Position numbers and translations under genes: made by a program. Below are positions 1-12,272 of a stretch of 57,981 bases of DNA, piece by piece. The notes under the pieces were generated by a model. It did not search any database. It was not told where the DNA came from and saw nothing but the letters and a program-made list of their open reading frames with translations. The number at the start of each line of letters is the position of its first letter. Position 1 is the first letter of the stretch. The DNA comes from Phoronis australis (Eukaryota; Phoronida; Phoronidae): NCBI GenBank assembly GCA_002633005.1, contig NMRA01000265.1:70381-128361 (forward strand). The letters are read 5' to 3'.

Positions 1-562
1 ATTTCACACTCATCAGTGATTTACACTACAGTGTGAGTGCTTAATAGCACCATACATTATAATGGCCTACAAAAATCCAAATCAGCACTTTGAACAGGCC
101 TGCTATCGTTTTCTGTTGATAAATCTAATAAAGATGAGGTCACTACACATCACCCTGTAGCAAGGAGCCTTGCTAGGTCATGCTGTGACCCCGAATAGTC
201 ACTGTAACCAGCCTAACCACAAACACAAACCGTGTCCAATCAAGGGGAAACATTGAACAAAAGAGCTGACATGGAGAAGATGTTTTTACCTCAGGTTGTC
301 AGTGCGGCGTGCACGTTACACATCAAGACTGACTGGCTATAACCAACCAAGTATAAACAGCTCAGGTGAGATAAGTAAGCCCAATGAAGATACAAAGAAG
401 CAAGGAAGACCATGTAATGGGTACCTACTAAAAATAACAAAAAGGTAACATTGCTGAGACGGACAACATAAATATCATACCCTACAGATATCATCTGAAG
501 GAGACTATGTTCCTGATGACAGAACACGCCTACAGGCAATGATAACAAACGAGGGTTCTTAC
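1..562. other. 3' side intron of the gene, incomplete
   Basis: No exon that continues the RhoGAP domain is visible. A stretch at 299-343 has splice-like borders but a stop in the required frame. Confidence 0.7.
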
Positions 563-672
563 GTTTTAACGGCTTGTATTCGCTCGTCTTTGTCTTGAAG
601 ATCGTTTGTCTCCGTCCACTGTTCGTAGAGGTCACACTGAAGTAGAGAATCTGGCAAACTGCGCAGGAAGTC
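563..672 (-). CDS. ARHGAP20: ARHGAP20-like exon: RhoGAP domain, middle part
   Basis: 110 bases, phase 0 at its start, ending with two bases of a split codon (AC|, so Thr). It encodes DFLRSLPDSLLQCDLYEQW followed by an acidic helix ending RIQAVK. This is the RhoGAP segment in which the conserved K-x-(F/L)-R-x-(L/I)-P motif follows the arginine-finger helix. The acceptor is the CT at 673-674 on the plus strand, and the donor is GTAAGA (plus-strand AC at 561-562). The next exon must begin with one base and continue with the RhoGAP helix that reads LPxxNxxLLRxL in relatives. I do not find it between 1 and 560, so it is probably off the left edge. Confidence 0.95.
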
Positions 673-1092
673 CTAAAACAAGACAGTCGCATGATAAAAA
701 ACAATGCGGCATAATCTACAATATTTTCAAATGGTTACTCTAAAAATATCCACTGTATCAGTTTAAAAACATCAAAGAAACTATCGCACGTTAAGAGCAA
801 CATAGTTAAACCATAACGTGCTCAATGTTGTTTACAAAGCACTCGACATATCCTGAACTATTGAGTGTCCCATTGTCAACTTAAACTCCGTGTGAATAAA
901 TACCCGAATAATACAGTAATCAATGCTTCCTGAATAATTGCACCGAGCAGGTCATATCTGAATGTGAAATAGCCTAACAGTAACACAACACAATCATCAC
1001 TGCACGTGAAATAGTAAAGATTTCCTTTCTTCAACACACCAAGTCAAGTGATGACACAGTAACGTAACACAGACTGCATTAGCCAACCTTAC
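673..1092 (-). other. Intron within RhoGAP domain
   Basis: GT/AG intron in phase 0, 420 bases. Nothing else seen. Confidence 0.9.
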
Positions 1093-1257
1093 CTTCAGCG
1101 TGGCCCCATGGACAAGCACAGACATCTCCTCTAGACCACTCTCTTCCTCTCCACAGTCCAGCTTCTCTTTAATCTCTTTACACACACGTGCATTGGCAGA
1201 CTTACGAAATATGCCTGGCGTAAACGGGCCATGGTGAAATAGACACTGGAGAAGTTC
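1093..1257 (-). CDS. ARHGAP20: ARHGAP20-like exon: RhoGAP domain with arginine finger
   Basis: 165 bases, 55 whole codons, phase 0 at both ends. It encodes LFHHGPFTPGIFRKSANARV, then KEIKEKLDCGEE, and ends with LVHGATLK. The arginine of GIFR (18th residue of the exon, about residue 438 of the core) aligns with the catalytic arginine finger of RhoGAP domains, which reaches into the GTPase active site. Since it is present, the domain is expected to be active. Acceptor TTTCTAG is at 1258-1259 and the donor is GTAAGG. Exons 1840-2012 upstream and 563-672 downstream join in frame. Confidence 0.96.
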
Positions 1258-1839
1258 CTAGAAATAACGTTACATGTCTCTTAGAAAACTGTGAACACAG
1301 GCGAGCAACTCCAACATTTTAACTGCAGCATACTAGAACATGGTACGCACAAGCTGCGTCTTCTCACTAGCACCACCTGCCGAGTTAGCCTGGCATGTAG
1401 GTCTACTTAATACGGTTTGTTGTGTAGTTAGAGTTTGCAAGTGCACTTCCTGAACTAGTGCCAAGAATTCTATTAAAGGCATACATCAAAAGGCTTTTCA
1501 AAGCAAAAGTTTCCTTTCGTGCATATAGGCAGTAAAATGGATACCAGAAATTTCCTGTCCAGATACACAAACCGGAAGCGGAGATGCACACTGGAAGAGA
1601 GTGGCACTTTCCCTAGGAATGTCATCAGCAAATACTGGAGTTGCGAATAAATTGTCTGTGATTGATGATTAAATTAAAGTCGGTTGAAGTTTTTGATAAA
1701 ACTCAACAGGACTTCTTCATTTGTCAAACAAAAAAATATGACACACAGTGATGAAAAACACCAGAGTTTATCTTCTAAAAACAAGAAAAATGAGTAAACC
1801 TTTTTCGTAACTCAACGCACTTAGCTGTGCTGCACTCAC
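1258..1839 (-). other. Intron within RhoGAP domain
   Basis: GT/AG intron in phase 0, 582 bases. Nothing else seen. Confidence 0.9.
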
Positions 1840-2012
1840 CAGAATTTGTTTTGGAAGACCTTCCTCAGAGCACACTTCTGATAGCGAGTGACCAAAGAGC
1901 TTCCCAGTTATGGGTGACAAGGGCTCATCTATCTTACTGGAAGACTTCTTGAATAAGTTAATCAGCGGTGACTTCTTCGACTTCTTTGACTTTTTTGTGG
2001 AACCCGTTTCAT
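1840..2012 (-). CDS. ARHGAP20: ARHGAP20-like exon: basic linker and start of RhoGAP domain
   Basis: 173 bases. The first two bases complete a split codon (G|AT, Asp), then 57 codons follow, ending in phase 0. The first part is a lysine- and serine-rich linker (KKSKKSKKSPLINLFKKSSS) that is probably disordered and could bind acidic membrane or be phosphorylated. After it comes KLFGHSLSEVCSEEGLPKQI, the typical opening of an ARHGAP20-type RhoGAP domain, in which the LFG..L..C motif sets the domain start. Acceptor TTTTCAG at 2013-2014; donor GTGAGT at 1838-1839. Confidence 0.95.
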
Positions 2013-2943
2013 CTGAAAATGGCCACATAGCGATGTTACATTGCGGACATGTTATATAGAAGAGGAATGGACACACTAAAGAAAATGTGCTAAGTTTCTT
2101 GATTTTACTTCAACAAGTTTACGTCATTCACGCAAACATGTATTGGTTGGAAGCAAATTGCGTAACAAAGGGTAGCTGACGAACTCCATAAACAGTTCAA
2201 TGTATTACACAAGACCAATTAAGTGATCACAAAAACTGTAAACAAACACATTCTAAACATAATGAAATGAAGCGGACATATTACGCTTCTTTTGATCACT
2301 ACTGCAAGGGTATAAGCGGAGTTGTCTATTGGCACGTTCGCCACATTTAATGTCTCAACACAATACGAAGCTACGTTGCTCTACCAATGACGTTACCGAA
2401 ACTCGGTGTTGGCAGCTAGGAGATAGCCATGGCTATTGGCACGTCCACCAAATTTAATGTCTCAATAGAACGCATTAAGCTACTTCATTCCTATACCAGT
2501 GATAACCAGCAAGCAGATAGCAATTACTGTTCCATTCCAAAGGTGTTACATAATGTCTGACAGTGAGCACATTTACAAGATATGATGTTAGGACAAGACA
2601 AGAGTGATGTAATCCTCTTCTCAGAATGAATGGAGTACACACAACCACCACAGTTCTGCAACATTACATTAAACAGTCTCCCAGAGAGTGACAAACAACA
2701 AGGATACAATAGAGAAAGCAATGAAGATCTTCATGAATGAAGTTTAACCAATAAAGGGAACAAAGACCATGCCTCTCAAGGACCATTCCCTTGAAGCAGC
2801 TGGCTCAGCTGAAATGAGCTGATAACTTTTGGAAAGGCTGCCTAAAAATTCCAACAGTGATAAACCGTTCAAAACCTGAGGGAGACATTTCTCAGCGACG
2901 GACATTCTGGAGTAACAAACACAGCTCGGTAATGGAAACTTAC
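2013..2943 (-). other. Intron between RA and RhoGAP
   Basis: GT/AG intron splitting an Asp codon. Two weakly similar stretches (2328-2350 and 2429-2462, both with TTGGCACGT and AATTTAATGTCTCAA) hint at a local duplication. Confidence 0.8.
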
Positions 2944-3126
2944 CCAGACTGAACTTCTTTAGCGGCTTTTTGCCGTGCTTGAGCACAAACTGACACTGAT
3001 AGTTTCTGTCGGACACCTTGTCCGGGCTGGTGTCCATGTCTTGGACAGGAAGTACCGAGCCATCCGAGTCTACCCGTGACTGGTCGCGGATGTGACTCAT
3101 CTTAATGGAGTATGGGTGCTCATGGC
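2944..3126 (-). CDS. ARHGAP20: ARHGAP20-like exon: end of RA domain and linker
   Basis: 183 bases: two bases completing Gly (G|GC), 60 codons, then one base of the next split codon. It encodes HEHPYSIKMSHIRDQ, an acidic loop (VQDMDTSPDKVSD) and NYQCQFVLKHGKKPLKKFSL. The PLIGHE-PY-IKMSH segment, formed across the junction with exon 6580-6649, is a hallmark of the ARHGAP20 RA region; QCQFVLK is its closing strand. Acceptor GCAG at 3127-3128, donor GTAAGT at 2942-2943. Confidence 0.95.
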
Positions 3127-6100
3127 CTGCAATGAGATAAAGTAGGCCATTGTAATTTGGCGTTCCTTCAGAGCAAGTTGGGTGCAAATACATTCTCAAC
3201 GGTTCACATAACTTGTAGCATTGTATCCCTACTAAACTTGAATGTACCCTATCAACATGAAAACATGTGTCCTACAGACCTGGTGCCATAAACACTGAAA
3301 CATGTCATACCAAACAACTGCATTGCTATTTCAAACAAAAAGAACAGAAAATCAATGAACCAACAGTGGAACTATGCCCTCTCACTCACTGTAACAGCAG
3401 GTAGCAGGAATGTAATACTTGGGGATAGTAGGTAGAATTTGAATGTGCAGCTAACTATTACAGGTGTGTTGACCTAAGTAACTTACGGTAATGCATGAAT
3501 TTATAAGAGGTGTAAAAGTGTGTGTTCATGACTCCCCAACTAGAAGCAATGCCCCCCTCACTGAAAAAGGTTGTAGAATGAATTAACTAGACAGAAAACC
3601 AACTGTACTTTAAATGTAAAAGTACACTAGCCCATATGGTTACACAGAGAGAGAGATAAGTGTTTGCTTAAAACACAAAATACAAAGCACAGAGAGGAAT
3701 TCATGTCTCTTTTATCAGACAATTCAATGAGTGGAGGACCCAACCTTTCACAATGCAAACACTGTAAGTTGGTTATTGGCACAGCATTCTATCAAGTTAT
3801 TGCGTTTTCATTATAGGGCATGTGTATATAAGCTTGAGAATACTGGTAGTTTGTGCAATCAAGAACGGCAATAAAATAAGTCATTTTAAACCACATCCAT
3901 CAACCATAAGCCTGTCTGAGAACCAAATGTGGAGTAAAAGTGTGCTGGTCTACTGTAAGATGTATGCAACATTCTTTGCAAGGTGGCATTTAAAAGGGAA
4001 CACCCGCCAAGTTCTCCTAAAACACATTGATGGAGGCACAATGCCTGGATACGATTCAGCAAAATTGATATGGGTCTCAAGTGGCCATAAAACTTAGGGA
4101 TCACAGAAGTGAGTTTGTCATGATCCCCTAATCCAGCAATAAATGAAGGAATGCTATGGCTAGAGATGGCATGATTCCGCCATCATTATCAACAATACAC
4201 GCTTTATTTCCAGGGGTAGACTGAAAGGACAAGGCCAACTTAGGTTAAGATGCACAAATGTTTGCAACAATTGCACAGCAAATGTTTGCACCCCATTTAA
4301 AAGGAAAGAATAAATCAGTGGGTGGCCACCTTTTCTATGCTACTAAGACAGGCTACTGGGCTTATAAACAAATTGTATGTATGTATATTATAATATGACC
4401 AGAAACTGGAGTGATGGCAACGTTTCTCATTGAAATAAAAACAAAGAAAATAAAGATGCACAAAAAACAAATTGTATGCAAAATTAAAAATATGACTGAA
4501 ACTCCTGCCACACAGGAATGCTTACAGCAAATATTAAAATCGATGCGCACATTAATATCGCCGTGGGGTCCCTAAGTGACATTTGTACCTTACAGCAAGA
4601 TTATTACCTCAACACAAATAATTATCAGGAGAGGACAAAATAGATAATTTCGGCAAGATACCCACAGACACCTGGGAGGAGTTATCTAGAAGTAGTTAAT
4701 ATTTACAAATACAAGTCTGTAGACACCTGCCCTTGTTAGAAAAACATGACAAACTGGGCAAAAATTCTATTTTCTTAATCGAAGAAGCTCCTCCAAAGTT
4801 TCAAAACAGGAATATCTTTGCTAACCTTTCGTATCCTAGAGGGTTTATCAAGTTCTCGAATGTTAAAAAAACTAATCATCAGGTAAAAAATGAGTTTAAT
4901 AAGTGATAAATCTTACCTTGACTAATTAATAACTGGGACAATATAGTCATGGCGTCACAACAGGACACAAGAGATATTAACAGCACTTTCAACTACCTTT
5001 CTATTGCCAGTAGATGTGGACTGGTACGGGGTTATTTTAATAATGATACCATCCAGTTGTCTCCTGTATATCAACTACTATCGCTACTTTATCTCAACGT
5101 ATGTTTGCCCAAGGCTGATTCTAATTCTGCATACCAACTAGGGATAATCACTGGTTGATCTTATCACGCACAACGTGACATCATTCCCAATCGTCATCAC
5201 GAAATCGGACCATCGTGCTGATGAGACCATGCTGCAAAACGCAGGGTCTGCGACAGAGTTAGCTATCCCAGGGACTTCAATCGATAACAAATCCAATTGT
5301 AAACGCCAGATATTTTAGAGAAAGTGATAAGATAAACAATCAGAACTACCTTCACCAGGTGACACTCGTCTAAGGTATTCGTAATCTCGTAAGATGGCCA
5401 GTTCTATAACCATGTTTACAAACACACTTCTATCCACAGGACGTGATTGAAGTCTCCAGTAGCCAGTCAGCTACTCCACTTTACACAAGTCCAGCACTGA
5501 TGAATGACCAAATCGAAATGACCCAAGCCTGTTTACTTCACTCTTAACCACAGGTTTCTATCCTCATAACATCTTTTCAGCTTGCCCAGTGGGCGGAGCC
5601 TAGCTATTGTGAACTACTGGGAACCACATTCCGCAAGCGTTCTCATTGGTAAATAACTTTCTATTGCACAACCAAGAAATGCCAATTCAGGTGCGAAGCC
5701 CCTGCACAAAAACCTCATGCAAACAGTATTAATGAATAAACTAGAGTTCAACTCACCACAGGCATGTAAGGCCTTTGTCAATGCAAAGAATTTGAGCTGA
5801 TAATCTAGATCACATAACACATCGATTAAAAAACCATGATGAAAAATCCTAGGAACAAATGAAACAAAACAGGCCCAAATTCAAAAGCTGTAGAACAATT
5901 TTCCACCTTCTACGAGGGAAATGAAGTGAGTGATCACCTATCCTCATACCCCGGGGTAATCACAGGATGTCATTAAATAGTCAAATGGGCAAAATACAAT
6001 GACAGGATGGTCCGCACATCCTTGACTGTGGTAGAAGATGGGTAACAAGCTATAATCACTGAGGTGACGTACATTCACAGTGAAAGAGTTCAGCAATCCA

Positions 6101-6579
6101 TGTGCCTTCTAAATATCAGCAATAGAATAATGTCGTAGAGGATAATCTTACACAAGCTACCACGAAATGTCACCAACTTAGGACACAACGTGACGGAAAA
6201 GTCAATTCTTCATTTTCCTTCCGATTAGCGCCTTACCATCTTTTCATTTTCATAGACAACATTAGAGAAATGTTAGAGGGTCTTGAGAACTATATAAAAA
6301 CAATTTTGGCAATTATGGTTCTCTGAAGATGGAGAGGTTTTACAACATCGAAACAGAATGAACGGTAAAATTTCCTCAAATTTGCACAAAAATAATTGCC
6401 GTTCTTCCAATGCAATTCCTTTGAAAATTTCGATAAATTGATATCTCACAGTCCCGCCAGATTGTACACTAAATTGAGAAACTACTGTACGCTAACACAG
6501 TGATGCCAGATTGCATTACAAGAGACCCTGGAGTTCCCCCAGGCACGCACTCACACTCACACTCACAACCGACACATAC
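3127..6579 (-). other. Intron within RA domain
   Basis: 3.45 kb, AT-rich. It holds repeat copy 1 and a short CACACT run near 6549-6567. The open frames here show no conserved features. Confidence 0.8.
6171..6345 (+). repeat. Dispersed AT-rich repeat, copy 1
   Basis: Starts CACCAACTTAGGACACAACG and ends in CAATTTTGGCAATTATGGTT. The two ends recur as the start and end blocks of the family also seen at 14466-14905, 22748-22965, 32888-33105, 37862-38310 and 56385-56575. Middle portion diverged. Boundaries are approximate. Confidence 0.45.
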
Positions 6580-6649
6580 CTATTAGAGGGTACGGGCAAT
6601 CCTCCTTTCCTGAAACCACCCACAACTGAAAGTCCTTTGCGTCTCCATC
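6580..6649 (-). CDS. ARHGAP20: ARHGAP20-like exon: RA domain, central strand
   Basis: 70 bases, 23 codons plus one base, phase 0 at its start. It encodes DGDAKDFQLWVV, then SGKEDCPYPLI and the first base of Gly. The DFQLWVVSGKE segment is the ubiquitin-like fold strand of the RA domain, which in this family contacts Rap GTPase. Acceptor TTTCCAG (6650-6651), donor GTATGTG (6578-6579). It joins CVQRCMEEFEIQ from the preceding exon without a gap. Confidence 0.95.
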
Positions 6650-9600
6650 CTGGAAATAAAAAGAGACTAGATTAGTAAGAAAATCAAAAAGATAACATAA
6701 AAACAAACACCCCCATTATCATAGGCTACCACTTAGTGTATCTCCAAGCTTTCAGTTTATGTATACATATCAAATTCCTCAATGGTATGATCTAGCAGTC
6801 TGAGCACCTGTTCTTTGACACTTTTTCATTTCACAGAAAAGTAAACTCACAGAAAAATGTCGCTTTGGTTTGTAAAACAAGCTATAGAAGCGTGGCTTCT
6901 TCGCCATAATAATCCAACCCCTCAGTGCAGATCTGATAACGATGAATGACACGTTCAGACCTCCCGCTACCAGATAAAGCTTCCAATATCTCTGACCTCT
7001 GATGAACCATCTGGTGTCAAACTGGTAAACTAATGTGAAGTGAAACAACACAGGTCTTGAACTTCTGCGGGCAATGATAAGAGAGTACTGCTACACTTGA
7101 GCATCATGGATTGGTTTGTTTGACTTGAGCCGTGATGACGCTACTTTCTCGGAATGGTAAACAATTTTGTTGTTTTGAGACATTGGCATTTCATTGGGAT
7201 TGACAAATTCTGTAATCTTTACGTAATAAGACCAACACTGTGTCACGAAGGAAATAAACAGTTGTGCGCTGTTTAATAAAAACATGCAATAAAATTAAAA
7301 TCTTCATATTCAAAACAGAATATACTGAAAGCACAGCAATAATTCCGGCAAATAACATACGGTAAAATGACACCAATTTCAAACAAAAATAATTGCTGAT
7401 ATTGCACTTTAAAAAAAAACAATGTTTTCAAACGTTGTTGTGAGTGGCCAAACTTCTTCAAAATATTTTCTGTTGTTAGCTCTGGTACAGACCTTAAGTA
7501 TTGGAGAGCATCCTATCATTTATGAAAAGAATGAGAAAGCACATTTTCACCTGGTCGACACATTGCATCTTAAACTGACGAGATTTTACCTAAAGTATTT
7601 TTTTTTTCTTTGCTCTGGTTTCATTTTACCATTTTTAACCAATGAAGACTTCTTTTCTTTTTTTCTAGTGAGATTCAATGTATGAGGAAGAGGAAATAAC
7701 ATTGAGACTACCCGTACATATAACCATTTCTACCAGATCCCAATGGTATGGTAAATAAAAAACCTGAAGAATGTGTACATTCTTAATGTTTGTAATGACC
7801 TTAACTACAATGGCCAAAACCCAAGGTAGCCGTACTTTTCATAATATATACCTGAACAATGACACCTATTGAGGTGTGAATACCTCCTAAGCATGTCAAA
7901 AATGTAGCCTAATTTACATACCCGTAACTTCAGTGTAACGACAAACAGTTGATAGAAAGTTCAATCCGGGGTAGGTCAGACATAAATGACAACATAAATT
8001 ACAGTTTCAGCATAGCCTTGACAGAAGTACAGAAAAAAAAATCACAATTTTCAGACAAAAATAATTGCTACATCCCCTTTTTATTTTTTCAGTAAGTGCC
8101 ACAAATACTCACAGATGACAGTTGCAAATACAAATCCGACAAAAACTTTTTTCGTATTTACATCTGTTGAGAAATTCCACAACACCAAAGTTCAATATTT
8201 GACCAGAGGGCCCACAACAAAGAAAATAAACCAGGAATGCATACAAGACAGAATGAAAAAAGACAGCCTCAAGCTCACCATCAGAGCCTGAAGACAAGGA
8301 GTCAGGACTAGAATTTTATTTGGAAAAAAGATCACTTTTCTTTTTAATTCCGCTGTACAAACAAACGAAAAATCCTTGCAAGAAGTCTTTCACAAGAACC
8401 TATTTATTCTGACTCAGTTTTATAGCTTCAATAAAATTAGCATAAACATACAAGGAGAAAAGAACATTATCTCCATTAAATTAATATATGACCTTTTACA
8501 AGACCCAGAGGCGACCTTTGGCAACTTTCAAGATTTACTTTACTCTGCCGTTGTTAACTCCGAAATTCACCATTGTGTAGCACCCTAAAGCGATACATTT
8601 TACGGGTTTTAGCCATTCAGATTACATAGTCAGTATAATAATATACACAGGAGTGCAGCCTGGGAGCAAACAACCGTTTAAAGTGCACAATAGGTACTAC
8701 GTGACAGGCTTCTCATTTTCACCTGTAAACACTGATAGCGAGCCCGACACTGACCAGAGACAGGTAAACATTGAGCCCAAGACTGTACTATTGGTTTAAC
8801 CTTTACCTCAATGGCCAGGGCTGGACAAATTTTATCAATATCCTGCTGACACACAAGTGATCTGTGACATTTAATTGTAAACACTGCATCAAAGGGGGAA
8901 CTGAAATAACTGCGGTCAGTGTGACAAGAACAGACAGACAACCTGAATCATGCTCAAGTCAAGAGTTCTTGAAATTTACCTCATCTTACTGATAGCAATA
9001 CTGTGAACTTATGTGGATATTGCTGACCTCAGTGTGTTAAGACAGACTACCAGTTTCACCTCAATTAAGAGTCCTGTGGATACAGGGGCCACCAAAATGC
9101 TTCAGTTGTTATCGCTTGAGCTGTGCGTAACTCTATCAAAGTGGACCGTATAGAAAACTTTAATTGATAAGTAAAGGAAACTAAATACTGACAACCCATT
9201 GCCAATCACTGGAAAAACAACAAATTTACTCACTCTGTACATTGAAAACACATTGTCCGAAATTTGAGAAATACGGTGAATGTCAAAATCGCCCTAGACT
9301 CAAATTCCGAAATCAAGAAAAATCAATTTTCCCGGAAGTTCCCGAGTCCCATATTCTTGAGACTGTCCCAAATTGAAGAACTTTTATCATAGTATCATTC
9401 ACATTTAGCTTCATATACACTGCCTCTAAAAATAATCTCCATACAATTTTGTCTCCATCACACCGGCCAGTTCCACAATTCTAGTACTTGCCCTCTGTCA
9501 CCACAGTGATGTAGTCATTTTGTCAGTTTATCTGCCCTGTGTACTATAGTTTATGCTTTCATGATTAATCCACACACTTCCTCCAAATAATGTTTCATGG

Positions 9601-10313
9601 TATTTCCAAATCACGAGAACTCAAGCAGTGGGGTTAATTCATGACCCGTAAAACACGAACCATTACATTCAAATTCAAACAGCGTTGCACAATTTTCAAC
9701 TCAGTAACAGGACAATTGGTGAATAAAAATCGTGTCTAGGTCACAAGCTAGCGATGAAATTTTATCTTTTCCTCACAATGAGCTTTCAACCATTCAACCT
9801 CAAGCTTGCCAGAATCTATTTTTAAACAATCGTAAATATCACAAAATGGAAAATAACTGGTCTCACTATAACACGGATTACTAGTGCATGACTAAGTAGG
9901 AGGGATGGTCCCAGACTAAGATGAGTCTCATGATGTCAGTCAGCAACAGGCCAAGCCAATGACAGTATATGTCCAGTCATATATTACCTATAGCTGCTAC
10001 ACTTTACAGAATCTCAGATATTTAGAATAACTGTATAAATTGCCCCATATTATAACCTAAGATAACACAGCAGTAAATTTTTTTACCAACCTAAACAACA
10101 ACAATTTGTTTGTACACCATCCTGACACAGGTAGCCAAAGTAACAAAACCTCTTGACACAATAGTTCACAATCCTGACCAAAGCAATCTAACGGGCAGCT
10201 GATAAACCATCACGGCTTGAATAACACAGAACCCAGAGTCTGTTGGTCAAGTTCAGTTCATATTTATTCAATCAAAAGACTGACACGCAACAGAATGTTA
10301 CTGAAATACTCAC
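6650..10313 (-). other. Intron within RA domain
   Basis: 3.66 kb, AT-rich. AAAAATAATTGC fragments at about 7386 and 8060 look like the end block of the dispersed repeat in reverse orientation. No gene seen. Confidence 0.75.
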
Positions 10314-10391
10314 CTGGATTTCAAACTCCTCCATGCACCTTTGAACACACTCCAAAACTTCTGTCGACTTTTCAACAGGGAACGACTTGGT
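10314..10391 (-). CDS. ARHGAP20: ARHGAP20-like exon: RA domain helix
   Basis: 78 bases, 26 codons, phase 0 at both ends. It encodes TKSFPVEKSTEVLECVQRCM followed by EEFEIQ. In RA domains this is strand 2 followed by the long helix (here TEVLECVQRCMEEFEI). Acceptor TTTCTAG (10392-10393), donor GTGAGT (10312-10313). Confidence 0.93.
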
Positions 10392-10618
10392 CTAGAAAGA
10401 AAAACATTGCAGAAAATATAACAATAAAATCAAGAAAACTCAAAGTAAAAAGAAAGTCATTTTGTGTAATCTTTGAATTACATGAATTGGTACAATACGA
10501 AAATGATACAACAACATGTTCATCAAAAGAAATTACTTTATGAAATTTGCGTTTTCCAACATTCAGACATAATCCCAAAAGCATTTTTCCCCAGCCCGAA
10601 ATCCCTGACAATGACACA

Positions 10619-10633
10619 GAGAGAGAGAGAGAG
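10619..10633. repeat. Short GA microsatellite
   Basis: About seven GA units inside the intron between the RA exons; no other sign of function. Confidence 0.8.
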
Positions 10634-11695
10634 GCTGCTTTACAGGCAACACTGGTAAGATAATCATCAATACATCAGGTGCTGGTGGTGAATGAGTAAT
10701 GCCAGGTAATAAGGGAAATCACCAGGTACAAAGCAGGTGTAAACTAACAAATGACATGGCAAGAACAGGGCATATCAACAGGTGAAGGCACTGGAAGGGT
10801 TTTACCAGGTAAATTACAGGCTTTGTCATATCGTGACCAATAAAATTCAACCAGGGAATGTTGAGACACAAAAGGTCTAGACAAACGAAATTAGTAACAC
10901 CCCCTGATGTCATGTACCAACATATCCAATGTGATTAAAAAAATAATCAATATTAACAGGAAAAAATAACCTACATCTATAGTTTTCTGTCAGTGTACTT
11001 AAACCCCATCACTACCATCACACCAAATGCCCTGTAAACAAACGCCCAACACAGAACACAAAAGACCCACCCTCACTTTCCGGTTAGTAACAAAACAATT
11101 ACTCTGCCATTACTACATAGTTAATTCACCTTTGTCTATCCAGACAGCACAACAACTTTCCTGGCATTCCTGTTTACCAATAACCACTGGCCATGTGTTT
11201 GTGTGTATTTCTATGGGCCCTATTGAATTAGTTGAATGGGCCATTCTACACACTTGGCATTAGAGGACAACACAAAGGCATAATAGTCTCCAACCCAATA
11301 ACACTGCATGAGCCTACACAAGCAATACAAATACTGGAGTGTAGATACAATAGAAGGCCACCACTGTACAATTGACTTGTTTATACTGGGGAAAACAAGC
11401 ATATTATCCCCAACAATATCAGGAATTTGATATCAACAAACAAGTAATCTATATTCACTTGCTCTTTTGACTTAATCTGCTGATAAAGGTATCCCTTTTG
11501 TCTTGGAAAATTGCCCAGTTTTCCAGTATTCAAGTGCACTTTGGTGTCACAATGATTTCCACTGGAACAAACTTTTAACTATACAAAACCCTTTCTGCGA
11601 TATTGTTTACAGGAATTTGGTAATTAGCCATATAAAAGCCATACAGAAGGTACTCCTACATATGGAAATTTTGCTTTTGTGAAAATTTTGTAAAA

Positions 11696-11820
11696 GGGTA
11701 CCATGCAATAGTCGGATATAACGTGCCCACGTTTTGAGAACCAGTTTGATGCCCATTATTCAGTGGAGCAAAGTGGTTCTCAAAATTTGAGCACGCTATA
11801 TATGACTATTACCCGGCACC
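11696..11820. mobile_element. Hairpin MITE-like element
   Basis: Two inverted arms: left GGTACCATGCAATAGTC followed by the ATATAACGTGCCCACG and TTTTGAGAACCA blocks, right GTGGTTCTCAAAATTTGAGC followed by ACGCTATATATGACTATT. Arms are about 50 bases with scattered mismatches and a short spacer of about 20 bases. This is the layout of a small non-autonomous fold-back element. Confidence 0.6.
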
Positions 11821-12184
11821 AGAAATGACCTACTTATATCTACAAAACAGTTGCACCATTTTAAACGTCTAGCGCAGCATAAATATCAGGGAGCGAAATG
11901 ATTGAGTAAAGATTACAACCAGAAAAATGCGATGATTGTAGGCCAGTTTGGGGGAAAGGTCGTCCCATAAAATAATACACTTAGAAGGGCACGTATTTTG
12001 ATCTCTCGGGTGTCAAAATTTGGCGAAGCGAAATTGGTTGTGGCCCAACAACCCATGTTATGTTATCTACACAATGCATCGTCCCGGATTTCGATTTTAC
12101 AGCGACATAATCCCAACCCATCATACAAAGGAGAAATCTCTAAGAGGTAACTGATAAAGTTGCAAAGGGAGTGAAACCACATAC

Positions 12185-12272
12185 CTTGACTACTTCCTCT
12201 GTGTCTTTGCTCATCATCACCTTCAACAGCACTGTTTCTGGTTCTTCTTTTGTCTTTTCTTCGCCAATTAGA
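12185..12272 (-). CDS. ARHGAP20: ARHGAP20-like exon: PH-RA linker and first RA strand
   Basis: 88 bases: one base completing the split codon from the PH exon (AA|T, Asn), then 29 codons ending in phase 0. It encodes LIGEEKTKEEPETVLLKVMM and SKDTEEVVK. The second half is the first strand pair of the RA domain. Acceptor TTTTCAG (12273-12274), donor GTATGTG (12183-12184). A larger overlapping reading frame through this exon is out of phase with its neighbours and can be ignored. Confidence 0.92.

Larger units (their letters stand above)
10392..12184 (-). other. Intron within RA domain
   Basis: 1.79 kb with a GA run and the hairpin element at 11696-11820. No gene seen. Confidence 0.8.

Noticed and set aside
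299-343. Possible next RhoGAP exon with splice-like borders
   Set aside because: In the phase required by exon 563-672 it reads into a stop before the donor, and the peptide does not resemble the RhoGAP helix expected.
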